A stretch of 64,000 nt of DNA from Tetragonia tetragonoides (Eukaryota > Streptophyta > Magnoliopsida > Caryophyllales > Aizoaceae). The position numbers and the translations under genes are program-made. Positions 39,585-53,763 of the stretch are shown piece by piece. The number at the start of each line of letters is the position of its first letter. The first letter of the stretch is position 1. Below the pieces are notes generated by a model, which was not told the DNA's origin, ran no database searches, and was given only the letters and a program-made list of their open reading frames with translations. Location: positions 39,340,501 through 39,404,500 of the forward strand of contig CM076152.1 in the NCBI GenBank assembly GCA_038025085.1, written 5' to 3'.

Positions 39585-41692
39585 TTTTCTCTGTTTTGGG
39601 TCGCCAATGACAGCCGACCACCACCCAGTCGCCACCTTCGGTTGGCCGTGACTGAGTGGTGCCGGTGAGGCTCGTGGTGGCGTCGTTCAGGCACCGACCA
39701 CCGCGTTCCCTTTCGCTCGTGAACCAGGAACACCACCCCAACCGCCGCCTTGTGGCCGGTCATGGTGGGGTGAGTCTAGGGAGGCGTTTGGGTGGCGAAC
39801 CCGTGATCTCCACCGCTCTCTTTCTCTCTCTCGATCTCATTCTCTCTCTCTTCGCTCTCTTTCTCTCTCCTCGCGTTTGCGCCACTAGCGCCACCACCGA
39901 CGCCGCCATGGCCGGTGAGTGGTGGTCTGGTGTTGGGCGGACCATGGGCCCCCTTGTGGGTGGTCGTGGTCGCGTCATTTGGAGGGAAGTAATTTTTGAA
40001 GTTTTTGAGTGTTCTTGATAATTTCAGAATTAATTATTTAATTTCTGATTTAATTTTCGAATTTTAGTGAATTTGATTTCGTATTTTGATTGTTTAAAAA
40101 GTTTTACAAATCCGATTGTCAAATTTCAAAAGCCTATTTCGACTGGAAAAATTCAAGGAATTTAATAAAAGTATAAGATCTGAATTTAGAGTTCATTTGC
40201 ACTTTCAGTTTCACATCTGATTATATTTTTAATTAATATTAATTAGGAAACGAAGATCGTTCGTAGTCCCGTCAATAGTGAACGTTCTCGACGGAATCTC
40301 GGAGCGTAATTCAGTGTAAGCTAACGAGCCTACCTTCTTCCTATCCCAAAACAAAACGTTTTGATGTGATATGTGTTAAATGGCAATTTACGTTTAATTA
40401 TGGAAAGCATGTTGAATTGCTCTAATTATGCAATTATGCCTTTAATTATAATTGTTATAGCATGTTTCAATTACAGCATGTTTAGATTTGAATTATATTG
40501 TAATATGAGAATCAAATGTTAATTGTACTATTTATGGCAATAGAATGCATTAAGGCATATGCCAAGCTAAATTGAATTAATTGCCTTATATGAATCATAA
40601 TTGAATATGTTTCCTAATTGGAATGTGATTTATACTAAGAGCATGTTAGAATCCTGATTAGTATTTGGGTGATGATTAATCGAGTAATTATGCTTAGCAA
40701 TTCATAAAGCGATAGCTTGTATATGACTAAGCATGTTGGCCTCTTAGTGCGTTAGTCTTTATTTAGACCCTTTGCATATCAATGCATTAATAAGAGATTA
40801 AGACTCCTATTGGTTCCGTAGGAGTAGTCAAGCATCGGGACTGCACATGCATATTGTGTAGTCCGGGGATGAGTGATTCCCAAAGTATCTATTTCATTAT
40901 GGACACAACGATGTTTGTGTTCGGGATGGATCATTCCCCATTGTATAAGTCCTCTTGTTAACCATGAGTTGCAATTGAGGTAGTGCACACACTAGAGTCT
41001 TTAAGTCCATGGCATGATTATTAAAATTGAGGTGATAACCTCTATAGATGTCGTGAGTGTACGCCCTCGGTCTATCATCGTTCTCTTAATTCTCTTCAGA
41101 TGACTTATCATAATTGTTGTGGTGATGATCACTTTAAAAAAGATTATAATAATCTGATCGATTGTGTGTGCTTGAATTATCTGATTACCTGCGTATGCAA
41201 ATGAATTTCAATGATTCTTCTCAAATCCCAAGGTAAGGGTTTCGAAATGTTTTTACTTGGTTTGGGCGTTAATTACTCAGTTTATCTGATTTTGTATTCT
41301 CTCTTCTTTTTCTATTTTCCTATTTCCGTCATGGAAATTAAATGTGCAGGTAATGTCCAATAAGATCGCTTTTGGAGTTGGCTTAGATTTGACTTGGAGC
41401 TCACTTGTCTTTATTTTTCGCTGCTGGGTTTAGTTATTCCTTTTGAAAGGATTGTAATAAGATTACTCATGTTATCTCACCATTTAGACAATTTAAATTA
41501 TTAATGTTTAAGTTTCCTTTTCAGTTTATTAGGCTCTTTTATACCTAGCAATTTCTTCTGCTTCGCATTTATTCCTTAGCGATAAATGTGGCAGTGACAT
41601 CAACCTCCGGGTTTGAGACGGTTCAGCGGCGCCGGGTTATGGATAATGACGCCGGGCGGCCCCGGAAATTGTTCGAATTCGGGGGTGTTACA
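38900..41692 (+). mobile_element. Probable solo LTR (TGTAACACCCC type) inserted in the MULE
   Basis: The segment begins TGTAACACCCCGAATT and ends AATTCGGGGGTGTTACA, the inverted ends typical of long LTRs of plant Ty3/gypsy (Tekay/Retand-like) elements. The length of 2.8 kb fits these LTRs. No gag-pol coding, primer-binding site or polypurine tract follows, hence solo. Flanking five bases (GTAAG and GAAAA) do not match, so the insertion boundary has been altered or the two ends come from different elements. Internal CT arrays lie at 39334-39370 and 39505-39579 within a GC-rich block (39460-39960). Confidence 0.6.
39334..39579. repeat. Two (CT)n arrays in the LTR
   Basis: CT dinucleotides run at 39334-39370 and 39505-39579 (about 37 units). 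Serine/leucine- or arginine/glutamate-repeat frames across them are artefacts. Confidence 0.95.
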
Positions 41693-43310
41693 GAAAAACT
41701 CTGGAAATCCGAAGCGTTACCGCCGTATTTAATGTTCAAATCAAATACAAGGCTAGAAAGAAAAAAAAACAAGTGCTAAAAACCTCAACCCAACATACTA
41801 GATAATTAAATATTAACTATCTTCCAACTAACTTAAAACAATTAGTTCAAAAGAAATAAAAGTATTAAACTTATTAATTCTCATGCAAGAGAGTAAATCT
41901 CATTACAATAAATAAAAAATTCCCAATAATAACAAAGTTCCAACTTAAACAATAAATAAACATTTTTAGAAGATATACTATCTTCTTGGTACGCCTCCTG
42001 TCAAGCTCTACTGCTGGAGTTATAATCCTGTCAATCTACTCCCTCATATAGACAAATTCCATATGAGTTCATCATTGGCCCACCATTGAAGAGAAATGGA
42101 CAACAAACACAAGTAAAAAGAAAAACAACTAATCAGCGATGCTGAGTAATTCATAACCACATAATCCATCTCAGTCTCCAATATTAAGTCCACATGCTTA
42201 ATCAATAAACAATAATAATCATGCTTTAAGAAAAGTAAGACAACATGCTTTAAACTTAAAGACACAATAACCACCAAATAATAAATCTCATTATTTATTA
42301 TTATCCATTAGCCAAGTTCATTAGAGAGAAGAGAATCGTTAGAATGTCGAGACCAACCGCAGAAGGTTCAATAGGATCTTAGTCCCGTGCACAGTGGCAA
42401 AAGAGCGATCAACCGTCCCGGAGTATAGATGACTTCCGAAGTATTTCTAGATGTTCCTAAGTATGCATACCCTCTCTCAAGCCTTAGGTTTTCAAGAAGA
42501 ACAGTTTCATAACAAAACTTCACTTGCCCAATTGCTTACTGTATAGATACAAGCTTTAACCAAATACTTTGGAGTCATACTCCGCAGAATATAAACCCAC
42601 TCAACGCATAACTGACAATTCCCATTCGCGTCCTTTGGTGGATCTCTCACACAAAGAAGTCTTAACTCCCAATTCATTTAATATGGTGATCACATAGTCA
42701 AGTAAATCACATAATCTTGGCATTTCTCAAGTAACACAATATGGTTACAATTTCCGATGACATTTTACATGAAAGGGCATCTAGGCCTTAATTCAAAAAT
42801 CACCTAGTTCAATAGTCAAAGTTATATCAACTTATTGAAGTAACATGCTTCTAACATGAATCACATGCTTACTAACATGATACAAATTAGCAATTTCGAG
42901 CTATATCCAATTGAACAAGTATTAACATAATTTTCGTTCAATAACCAATAATAAAACATGCATCTCTTTACATGAATATTAATCAAGTAGAGATTTCTAC
43001 ACAAGTGAATTTCCAACATTATATATGCATTCATTATCATATAATTCTATACGAATCATCACAAGGAAATAAACATCAATTATCCCTTCTCAAATATTCA
43101 CAAGTCCAAATATGAATTCACATTCCTAATTCAATACTAGACAATGAATACAAATCTCAAGCGATATGAATTATGACAAAGAGATTACATAATTCATAGA
43201 GACATGAATTACCTTTAAGAATAGGCAATCACGACAATCAAATAACGTAAGCTCCTTACGTTCAAGCGCGGTCAACGGGTCCTAACAAATCCACAATGTA
43301 ACAATAGTCA
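41693..43310 (-). mobile_element. LTR-element-derived sequence, antisense
   Basis: Read on the minus strand, the stretch has LTR-like landmarks in order: a GACCCGTTGACCGCGCTTGAA segment near 43270, CGGGACGGTTGATCGCTC near 42410, and GGCGGTAACGCTTCGG next to the preceding LTR. No coding sequence. It is presumably a second, different LTR lying back-to-back with the first; no boundaries are certain. Confidence 0.3.
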
Positions 43311-44399
43311 ATAACTCGACTTCTAAACCACTTTATTAAACTTTAAAGATGATTTAGTACCCTTAATTTAATTAATTAAGTTGCTGGAAATTTCAGTTAC
43401 TCATGCATGCTCAAAGTTTCCAAAAACGAATTTGCATAAACAAAATAGGAAACTTTCCAAAACCCTAAACAAGTCAACTAGTCAAAATAAGTCAACACCA
43501 AAACACCACCACCACCACCACCACCATAGGCTGGATATTCTTCCGTTTATACTGACATTTTGCTTCATGTACTCTATCAAACTCCCCGTTTGTACTGAAA
43601 GACAAATTGTTTAATGCCTTAACGTTGATCAGCTGTTGGAAATACCTAAAGTTGATTTTATTTTTTCTTAGTGCATAAGTTTTCATCTATAATTACAATA
43701 TGTTAAATTAATGACGATCAATTTGGGGGGCCGCGTGCAACATCTTCACCACGATGTAAATGGTGTAGTGATCTTTGTACCACTCTTGTTGAAGTTGATC
43801 AATTGTAAGATCTTATATATCATATATACCGGGTTTCTTTTCGTTAGAATTTGTTTTTGATTTGGTTGAATTGTGTTTGATTCCTTAATTTTTAGGCTTA
43901 TTCTCATTTATCCATTTTCGTAAGCTAATTCGACAACAATTGTCCATCATAGTTAATTTCTAGGTCGTGCCGCGTTGGTGAATGGTTTTACTACGAGATT
44001 TTGGACTTGAATTTTTTCAAAGATTTTTATTTGTTTCATAGATACCGTCATATCTTTTTTTTTTCCAGTGTGAACAAGGAATTGCAAGTTTTAATACTAA
44101 AGTATGATCCGAATTTCAACAAAACTTCTATAAGATGGTCTTTCTGTAACTTTTGATAAGACTGGGTCACTCTTCAATGAAATAAGTGTCCCTTCTCAGC
44201 ATAAGTGATCCCTATATTTCTAAATAGTGACCCCATTTTTTTTATTAGTTAGTCTCACACAAGACTTACTATCCTAATTTTTAGTTGCAATTTTAGTAAT
44301 ACAAACTTATGATAACCCACTTGGTTGCACGCGTTCCACCAACTAGTATTTGGTAAAATAAGAATTTATATTTATATTTTTTACATTTTTTTATTTTTA
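43311..44399. other. Intergenic, no gene seen
   Basis: A short (CCA)8-9 run is at 43503-43527. Nothing else is recognised. Confidence 0.4.
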
Positions 44400-44664
44400 T
44401 GTGGGTATGAGGCGGGGCGAATAAGCAGGTACAAGGTGGGGCGGGGCTCCGACGGGTATACACTGCGCGAAGAAGGCAAACCACATTCGCCCCATCCCCG
44501 CGGCAGTTTTGCTTTATCAAAACCATCCTCGCTCCATCCCCGCGATAGTTTTGCTTTATCAAAACCATCCTCGCCCCATCCCCACCTAGCGCTCCCCCAT
44601 TCCCGCTCTAACTGGGGCAAATGCGGGGCGATATCCACCTGTCCCTGCCCCAATGCCATCCCTA
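44400..44664. mobile_element. GC-rich hAT-like MITE fragment with 42-bp tandem repeats
   Basis: The right end reads ...GCCATCCCTA, the inverse of a TAGGGATGGC end. The body is rich in GGGGCGGGGC and contains two-and-a-half 42-bp units with GCTTTATCAAAACCATCCTC (44511 and 44553). The left terminal repeat is missing. Confidence 0.5.
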
Positions 44665-45777
44665 ATTATGGCTAAGCAAAGAGAGCAGATGGAGTAGTGG
44701 GTGTAGATGGAAAGCCAACAAAGAAGTAGAGGACAAAAATGAAGAATTAAGGGAGAAAAAACAAGAGAAAGGAAAAAAAGGAGGGGGACTAACGTTTTAA
44801 GGTAGTCAGGCACGCGTCGTGTGAGAGTAGAACCTGTATTTATTAAAAAAAATTCGCCAGAAAAATGGGGTTGATTATGATGCAACAATCAAAACACGGG
44901 TATAAGGTGATTCTTGACAACTCTCTTTAAATAAGGGAGTATCTTGTAAAAAATTGTCAATTAAGATAGTTTTATATATATAAATTTCCCCCAAAAAATA
45001 TATAAATAAATTGAGTTTCCAAATTTAATTTTGTTTTTCAATAATCAACTATTGATTTCTTTTGCATTAAGCATGGGCATGTGTTTTTTTGGTGCTAAGC
45101 ATGGACATGTTTAACAAGTAGTAATGAAAAAAAGAGAGCTCAAGAATCTAGTTTCATGACCGAGTTCGGGACTAATTTCAGTTTTGGGTACCTAGATGTT
45201 ATCTTGTTTTAGAAATTGATCACGCTGGATTTTGGGTCTGAAACAATCACACCTAGAATTGAAATTGGGTTCAACATGGTCTAATTTTCGAGACTTGAAA
45301 TTGAAATTGGCGGAATTAGATCTAGGTTCGGACCCACTAAATCCAAATCAATTCCACGATCAAATCCAGTATCCAAGACCCACACTCACCCTATTTATAC
45401 AACAACTAATAGTATTTTTAATTGATAGTCAAATTACGTGGCAACAATTGAGTTTGAAGTTCACATTTATGTAAGGCACCACAGTAGTATTATCAAAAAT
45501 TGTACCACTAATCAGCATTTGTAATTGATAGTTGATAGTCAAATTAAGTCGCAACAACGAATGTGAAGTTACATTAAGGCACTATGGTAATAACGGAGAC
45601 CATTATGATAAAAGAGTGTTTTTTGATCTAGTAAGCAAAACAAGACCGTGACTAGAAAATAAAAATAAAAAACCAAAACAAAGCCACGCCGTAAAACAAG
45701 TTATTGAAGAATCAAATTCTTTGACCTATCTTTCTCAAACTTCATTGAAGGAAAAGAGAAACAAAAGAAGAAAGGAA
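44665..45777. other. Upstream region of the small two-exon gene
   Basis: An imperfect direct duplication (AATTGATAGTCAAATTA...GCAACAA) occurs at about 45418-45480 and 45512-45590. The rest shows no coding sequence. A promoter for the gene at 45778 should be here, but no clear TATA box could be chosen. Confidence 0.4.
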
Positions 45778-46688
<911 letters not shown>

Positions 46689-46689
46689 G

Positions 46690-47165
46690 ATATTTGAGTA
46701 TTTGAACTCCTATGGAAGGGATTTTGGAAAAGAGGGTTTTGGATACATCATCAGCAGGATCTTTCATTGGGTAGGAACATAGCTGAGGGTGATGAGGCCT
46801 TTGTTGTAGCTTTTCCCTGACAAAATGACAATCTAGATTGATGTGTTTGGTGCGCTCATGAAAAACAGGGTTTTTAGCTATATGTATGGCTGCCTGACTG
46901 TCTGACTTCAAAGGCACAGGAACAACCTTAGGAACATGGAAATCAGTGAGAAGTCTGGTAAGCCATGAGAGTTCAGTGGTGACCCTTTTCATGGATCTGT
47001 ATTCTGCTTCTTCAGAAGAGAGGGACACTGTGGGCTGTTTCTTTGATTTCCAAGAGATCAAACTTCCACCAAGGAGGATGACATAGCCACTGACTGACCT
47101 TCTTGAGGTAGGACATGAACCCCAATCTGAGTCACGATAGGATAGGAGCTGAAGATCAGAACTTG
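46690..47165 (-). pseudogene. Ty1/copia RNase H fragment
   Basis: On the minus strand from 47165 the frame reads SDWGSCPTSRRSVSGYVILL, SWKSKKQPTVSLSSEEAEYR, SDSQAAIHIAKNPVFHERTK and HINLDCHFVREK, the order found in the RNase H domain of plant copia polyproteins. It contains no reverse transcriptase or integrase part, and the C-terminal part beyond about 46790 is degenerate. It is a truncated relic abutting the 3' side of the small gene. Confidence 0.88.
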
Positions 47166-47885
47166 TATTAAAAAAACATCAGATTACCAGATCACAACAT
47201 TCAACTCTTCTGTATTTAAGTATATTGAGGCGAATTAGTGGTCCTTTGTGTTGAGTTTTGGCTGTAACACAAACCACACTGGAAGCTCTGCTCAAGGTGG
47301 TGCTACTCCTCTCAATAGTCCCTTAATGACGTTTGCTGCACACCCTTGTGGAGTAATCAAATCAAAAGCTGCCTACAATATATTGCCCTTTTGTATTATG
47401 TTTCCAGTATACTGTGAATGTGATTCGAAGTGCTTAGGAAAATAAAAACATCATCATATTATTTCTCACCTAAATTATACGTACGAGTAGCATATTTCTC
47501 CATTGAGCCACTAGGGCCAAAGTCTGGCATTTTAGTTTTCATCATGTTATTGTGAATCAATTTCTATCCACACTGGTTGTGACATGTTTTTTTGTTGTCT
47601 TCCAGGTTGCATCTGCCTGCAAGACAACAAAAAAAGAGAGAGATCTTGAAGAGAGAGAAAGTGATGAAGAATAAATGCAAACAAATTGAAATATCAAAGC
47701 CCATAACTTCATTATATTTCACGCATAATTAAGGGGAGACAAGTGGTATTGGGCCGCGCCCCACACGGGCCAGTCACGGGCCATGTTTCGTGGGCCGGTC
47801 CAAGCTTGTATCACTTTTCTTTTTTTCATTTGTTCAAGCATGCAGTACATTCAAACGGCAAGCATGATAAACTCCGCTATCAGTT
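47166..47885. other. Intergenic, short unexplained frame and a hairpin
   Basis: A plus-strand frame near 47250-47445 (GCNTNHTGSSAQGGATPLNS) is protein-like but short and unrecognised. At about 47587-47633 TTTTTTGTTGTCTT and AAGACAACAAAAAA form a 14-bp stem. A GGGCCGCGCCC / GGGCCGG-rich stretch is at 47750-47800. Confidence 0.35.
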
Positions 47886-47893
47886 CGGACATC

Positions 47894-48261
47894 TAGGGCT
47901 TTCGGATATCTGAAATTTCGAATAGTGAATTTTGATATCTGAATCCGTATCCGAAATTTTGGATTTGGATACTCGGATATCCGACATCCGAAAAACTTAA
48001 TTTTTTTTCTATTTTAATTGACTTTAAATTGGTCATTTTTCGGATATTTCGGATATCCGAATCCGAAATTATCCGAAATATATCCATAAAATCCAAAAAA
48101 ATGGATATTTTCCGGATAGTTTCGGATATACGATTTTTCGGATATCCGAAATTCTCAAAGTTGATATCCGAACCCGTATCCGAAAATTCGGATATCCGCT
48201 TTTTCGGATATTCGGATTTTTGGATCGGATGCTCGGATACGGATTCTTTTGAATAGCCCTA
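47894..48261. mobile_element. hAT-type MITE with perfect 8-bp target duplication
   Basis: The 368-bp element is bounded by CGGACATC at 47886-47893 and 48262-48269. The ends are TAGGGCT...AGCCCTA, and the body is filled with CGGATATCCG-like palindromic motifs in both orientations. No coding capacity. The intact duplication suggests a relatively recent insertion. Confidence 0.88.
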
Positions 48262-48269
48262 CGGACATC

Positions 48270-49285
48270 CTATCTATTTTGTTACAGACCGTACTTGATC
48301 CTGATTACTCGGTGGCATAGGAAATCGGGCTCCAATGGAAAACGCTACAACCACTTGCCGACTAACGAAATGTTCTTAGACACCAACCGTCCGAACCCCA
48401 GGCTCCTCTCACATTTGGATCTACATACATGGTCCTAATAACTAACAAGGTGAACTCTCTTAGCCCCATCCATCCAAGACCATAGGAAATCCCGCATCAT
48501 CCTCTCCATCCGTTTAGCTACACTAACCAAAATCTTAAAGAGTGACAAGTAATAAAGGGGAATGCTAGCAAGACAAGACTGCAGAATAGTATCCTGCCCC
48601 CTAGACTGCAAAGGTAGAAATCATTTGTACTCTTCATTTGGTTGAATGGCAATTGCAATTGTAGAACCTGTTAAGCTAAAGTACTACATACATTGCTGAG
48701 AACTCATAATAATCAATTTCTCTCAGATTTGTAACTACTGCGGAGTTCTCACAAGGGTTATGCTGGCATGTTGAAGACATGATCAACCATTTATTCATCG
48801 TAGCCCCCTCATTGAGATGATGGAACACAAAAGCCATTTTGAAGCTATCATGGTGAAAGCACCCCATCCCAATAAAGAAAACTAATGATGGTAACAAAAC
48901 TCTCAATTTTCTTACCGAAGAAACAAGATCAATGAAGTCGAGATGAAACCATTGTGACATGTCTATTAACATTGAGAATGCTAAACAAACATGTAAGCCA
49001 TAATATCAAAGATATTGATATACACAATAGACATATTGAGAGTGATACGAGTAGAACACTTGTTAGACTCTTCACTTAAAAAATTATCACATACTCCGTA
49101 TATAAATTCTTGAACCAAAAATAACATTCGCAACCAATTCCCAAACCTTAAAAGAAGTAGGGAAAAAAGAACAAAACAAAAGGAGTTTGATAAAGAAAAC
49201 CAAAGAGACGTCAAGATCACAGGATTCACAGCTCACAGTGAAGCTGGACCAGACCACAGGAGAAAGTGAGACTTGGACAACTCAA
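48270..49285. other. Intergenic, no gene seen
   Basis: Near 48645-48695 a GGCAATTGCAATTGTAGAACCT segment resembles one at 34527-34590, marking a dispersed repeat. No gene recognised. Confidence 0.4.
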
Positions 49286-49286
49286 T

Positions 49287-49304
49287 TTATTTTTATATAT
49301 AAAT
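49287..49304 (+). promoter_or_regulatory. Candidate TATA element of the MYB-CC gene
   Basis: ATTTTTATATATAAATAA lies about 240 bp upstream of the ATG at 49539, followed by a CT-rich leader (49374-49470). The position suits a core promoter, but the region is AT-rich overall. Confidence 0.45.
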
Positions 49305-49538
49305 AAAAATTAAATCTCATTTTTAAAAAAAAAACAAAAACAAAAAACAAAAAATTGAACAACAAAGCAACCCCCTTCCTTTCTGTCTCAGTTTCTCTTT
49401 CTTCCCAATTTTCACTTCTTCCCAGTACATAATAAATCTTCTTTCTTTCTCTCTCTTCAACTGCAATTTCTCTGTTTTCCTTTTTGTTTACAGTTTTTCT
49501 TCTCAACATGTACTAGCAAGAGAGAAAAATAGAAGGAG

Positions 49539-52500
49539 ATGTATCCAAGATTCATACAACCCCAACAACACCAGCAACACCAGCAACAACAACAACAATT
49601 CCATGAATCTATCAACATAATGGCGGGCCCACTAGACGAGATTCATCATCATCATCTTCATCATCATGATGTGGGTCCTACTTCTCATTCTCCTGGTGGT
49701 GGGCCAGGTGACCCGAGACTTGTGTTGACTTCGGATCCAAAGCCCCGGCTACGATGGACTGCGGACCTCCATGAACGATTCGTTGACGCTGTCACTCAGC
49801 TCGGTGGACCCCATAGTCAGTGTTCTTTTTTCTCTCTCTCTCTCTCCTCACTTTTCATTTCTTAGTGGATCTCATGAAGTTTTATTTGTTGGGTTTTAAT
49901 GTTTTTATGATTCTGGGTATTATTGACCTTTTTGCTTGTAATTCAGTAAATGTGCTTTCTTTTCCTGCTACCCTTTTTGGTTTTTTGAGTTTTTGTTGGT
50001 GGGTTAGCTTCATTGGTGTTAATTGTATAAAAGGCTTGAATTTGTTGTAGTGGGTTTCTTGTGTTTCCCTTTCAATTTTCCTAATTTTGATGACAGTTTA
50101 AAAATGGCGCTTATTTGATGGTTTTATGTTTTCTGGCAGTTGGACCATTTTAATTTTATTATGCTTTTCATTGCCTTTTTCTCCTTCTTTTCCTGTTTTC
50201 TTTCTTTTGAGCTTGATTTTTGGTGTTTGGTATTAGTTGTGTAAAGGGTTGAATTAAGTATGATGGGATTCTTAGGTTAGCCTTTGCACTTTGATTATCA
50301 GGATTTTTGATTAGTTTTGTTCCAAAAGGGTGTTAATTGGTGGTTTTATTAGAGTTAATTGTGTAAAGGTTGTATTTTGTTTTGATAAGCATAGATAAAT
50401 TAAATTTGGAGATGTCAGAAATCTAAAAAATTGGACTTTGGAAGATATTATTGGTGGTATATGATGATGCTTCCATATAGTTAATGTCAGCAATAAGCCG
50501 TAGTGCTTTTGGGGTGTTGGCTGTATTTGGAGATAGGACCATAAAGGAGTGCCAAAATGTGAATAGGGTTGTAAAGGAAGATGTGGCCTGGGTGTTCTTT
50601 CTATACTTGGGGGACATCTTTATCATGGATATATCATGAAAGGTCAGATTTGGCAAATTGCTGAGTAGGCAAGAGTTTACACTTGGAAGCAAAAGTGGTA
50701 AAAGTGATTGTTATGGACGAGCCAATAAAATTTGCTTGTGTAGGACTATGTAACTACAGAGAGAAGAACTTGCAAGTTTACATTTTTAAGGCAGTAGACG
50801 TTTCTTGCCATCCTCTTTAGAATTGCATATAGCACATAATGTTAATATAGTTGGACTTCCGTGTTTTGCAGTGTTTGGTGACGAGTGCCAAGCTGATTTT
50901 GGGTGATGTGCGCATTAGTGAGAGGTTGTTTGTGAAATTTGGATAAGTATGTGATTGAAAGTTGTTTCTGGAGAAGTTAGCAAGTAAATCTTTAAGTTAG
51001 GTTTTAAATAGAGTTCGTGTGACACCTTTTTGGAAGAGATTCGGTGAAGAAAGGAAGACAGTTTCACTTGCCCAAAATGTAGCCTTGTACAGTTATCTAT
51101 GAGGTCAGCTACTAAATTTATGGTGTACTGAGGAAATACAAAGTCCTTAATTCCTTGTGATGTTTCATTGTTTGTACCTCATGCCAGCTAGGGCTGCATC
51201 ATAAGGACTATATTGTATATATTGACAGGAAAATAAATAAGATTGGGATAGTACTGCTGCTGTAGTAACTTCTGAACCGTGTTCTCCTCATATACATGCC
51301 TTGCTTGTGCCCTTTACTTTTGTCGTAACTTAAGTAGCCGCAGATGATTCGTTAAAACAGCTTAGCGGCAGGGCGCTAGCAAGAGAAGCAACAGAAGACT
51401 GTTGTTCCTATGTGTTCTCATTCATTTACATCTGCTATTCATCTTCTCTCCATATCTCAATGAGCTAAATTGGAAGCGGTCTAAAACACAATTATATTGC
51501 GCTCTCTTTTAGGCATTTGGTTGGATGGAGAATATATTTGTAGAACTTTTCCCTGGGTTATTGCGCGGTCTATATAGTTATGGGGACAAGTGGACGGGCG
51601 ATCTCAGGTTAGGGGTTTGGTTTTAGGGTTGTGCAAAGAAAGATCAAGTTCCCGTCTCCTTTAGGTGTAAGTCACTATTCCCAAGGCCAAAAAACATAGT
51701 TCAAACAAAGGTTTTAATCTGAGTAGGCACTTTAACCTTCGAAATGAAACTAGAGGAAAGAGAAGAGGGTAGTGAGGAGGTAAGAGTGAATCTGTAAACA
51801 TAAATAGCTTTGCTATTCATGAGAAAAGGCTTCCTCTCAAAAGTGATTATGCTAAACATTCATGGAAGAACGTAGTGGAAATAGGGGAAGTAGGACTACC
51901 CTACGACTAAACACTGTTTGGCTGTTTGGTTTTCATCTCAAATGAATTAGTAGTTTTTAATTTCATGTTCTGTGACTTCCATTTAGCTTTGTAGAGATTA
52001 AATTCATCCTCAAAACTGCTTGCCACTTGTAGATCTGCCAGCAGTGTAATCCAAAATAGGTTGAACTGACATGTTGTGTAAGTAGATGTACATTTCATGA
52101 AACTATCTTATTGTGGCTGCATATCTTCTTTAAGAAACCACTGAAAGCTGTCATTTCACAGTAATGTATTGTGTTTCTTTAGTCATTGTTAGCAAATTGA
52201 AGGCTTTGGTGGGATCCTCACTGAGTGGTGGTGGATTAGGTTATTGACAAATTGTATATAAGGTTTTATATTTTCCATGGTTCATTCATGCAGAAGCTAC
52301 GCCGAAGGCTATTATGCGGACAATGGGAGTGAAGGGATTGACTCTTTTCCATTTGAAAAGCCACCTTCAGGTATAACTCAATATTGAACTATTGACCCGA
52401 AGCATAGTATTAGTGAATTCAAACTAAGTAAAAGATGGATGTAACTTAGAAGCAACCTGTTCATCAACCTGCCAGTAACACTAATCTGTAATTCTTTTTG

Positions 52501-53763
52501 CTTCATGACAGAAATACAGACTAGGTAAGCAATCTGGAAAGGATATGGTTGAGGCTCCAACAGATGGTGCGTGCAAAATAAATATTACTCTGCCAATTTA
52601 TAATCTCAAGCCTAGGCCATCCTAGCTAATATGCCCACCCTTATGATTGGAACTCAAGATTATTTTCTCTATATTTCTCATGTGACTTTATTAGACTCAG
52701 ACTAGCTGTATATTCTTATCTGGTTGCTTGGAACGTCATAAGAAATTGAGAAATCTCAGTTTCTTATGCACATGGGAGATGTCCCTCTTAATGCACCTCT
52801 TCCTTATATCAGAAGAAAAGTAATTCTGAATGCATCTCATCCTGGTTCTCTCTTACTTCTCAGAGAATCAGAATGTAATTACTTGATGATTAGCTGAGGA
52901 AAGTGTCATGCATTCCAGGAATATGGCTCTGAAACTGTCTTTGAAGGTTATTGTTAGTTATAAGTTAGTTCCGACTTCTGTGTCAGTTACCTACCACACC
53001 CAATCTATAAACAAACTAAAAAATTAGAGGAGAAACTCAATGCCTTACTTTTTTTTTTTTTGTAAATTATAAAGATTTGCAATCAAGGAACCATTAGCTT
53101 GACAAAAGAAATAAAAAACATAAATATCATGTATATTATATTGCTCTCATACTGACCATCAGTGATTATGTTGGAAGGGCTTACGGCTTCGTACCATTTG
53201 GAAAGCCCACGCACAAGTAATTCTTCGTCAAGTTTGCAAACTTCTGACATGGATGAGTAAGAGTTTGAGAATCTTATTTTGATACTATGGCTGACTAAGG
53301 TCTTTTAACTTTCGATACTAATGGCATTTGTTGTGAACTGGGCTTGAGAAGGGGGTATAAAGTTAAGGAGGCATTGAGAACACAGATGGAGGTGCAAACG
53401 AAGCTACATCTGCAGGTGGAGGTATGGAAGTTTGCAAATTCCAAAAGACATGAACCACTTTATGTTTTTATTGGTCTTACTAGCTTTGATGCTCATATCA
53501 TTAGTCTGCTGTTAAGACACAGAGGATAACTGATCTGTTATTCGGTTACGCAGGCTGAGAAGCACTTACAGATACGCCAAGATGCAGAGCGCAGATATAT
53601 GGCCATGCTTGAGACAGCTTGTAAGATCCTCGCAGACCAACTTTTGGGAGTATCAATAACAGACGCTCACACGCAGACGCTTCAAGGTCAGCTATCAGAC
53701 ATTGTTTACCCTTTGCATACTAACACACTCGAAGGGATGGTTGCTCAGCCGAAAGCTGCCTGA
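49539..53763 (+). CDS. MYB-CC (PHR1-like, G2-like) transcription factor
   Basis: Six coding exons (49539-49815, 52294-52370, 52512-52566, 53178-53256, 53352-53421, 53554-53763) encode 255 residues. After a Gln/His-rich N-terminus (HQQHQQQQQQ, HHHHLHHH) comes the single MYB-like GARP domain at about 67-121: KPRLRWTADLHERFVDAV, HKATPKAIMRTMGVKGLTLF, HLKSHLQKYRLGK. A Ser-rich linker follows. The coiled-coil/MYB-CC motif at about 168-205 contains MEVQTKLHLQVE and AEKHLQIRQDAERRYM. Members bind P1BS-like sites as dimers and act in phosphate starvation or vascular development. The short length and motif order fit the UNE16/PHL7-type subgroup, but that assignment is tentative. The first intron is 2.5 kb. 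No lesions. Confidence 0.92.

Noticed and set aside
39274..39763. Ser/Leu- and Arg/Glu-repeat frames
   Set aside because: They are translations of (CT)n arrays within the LTR.
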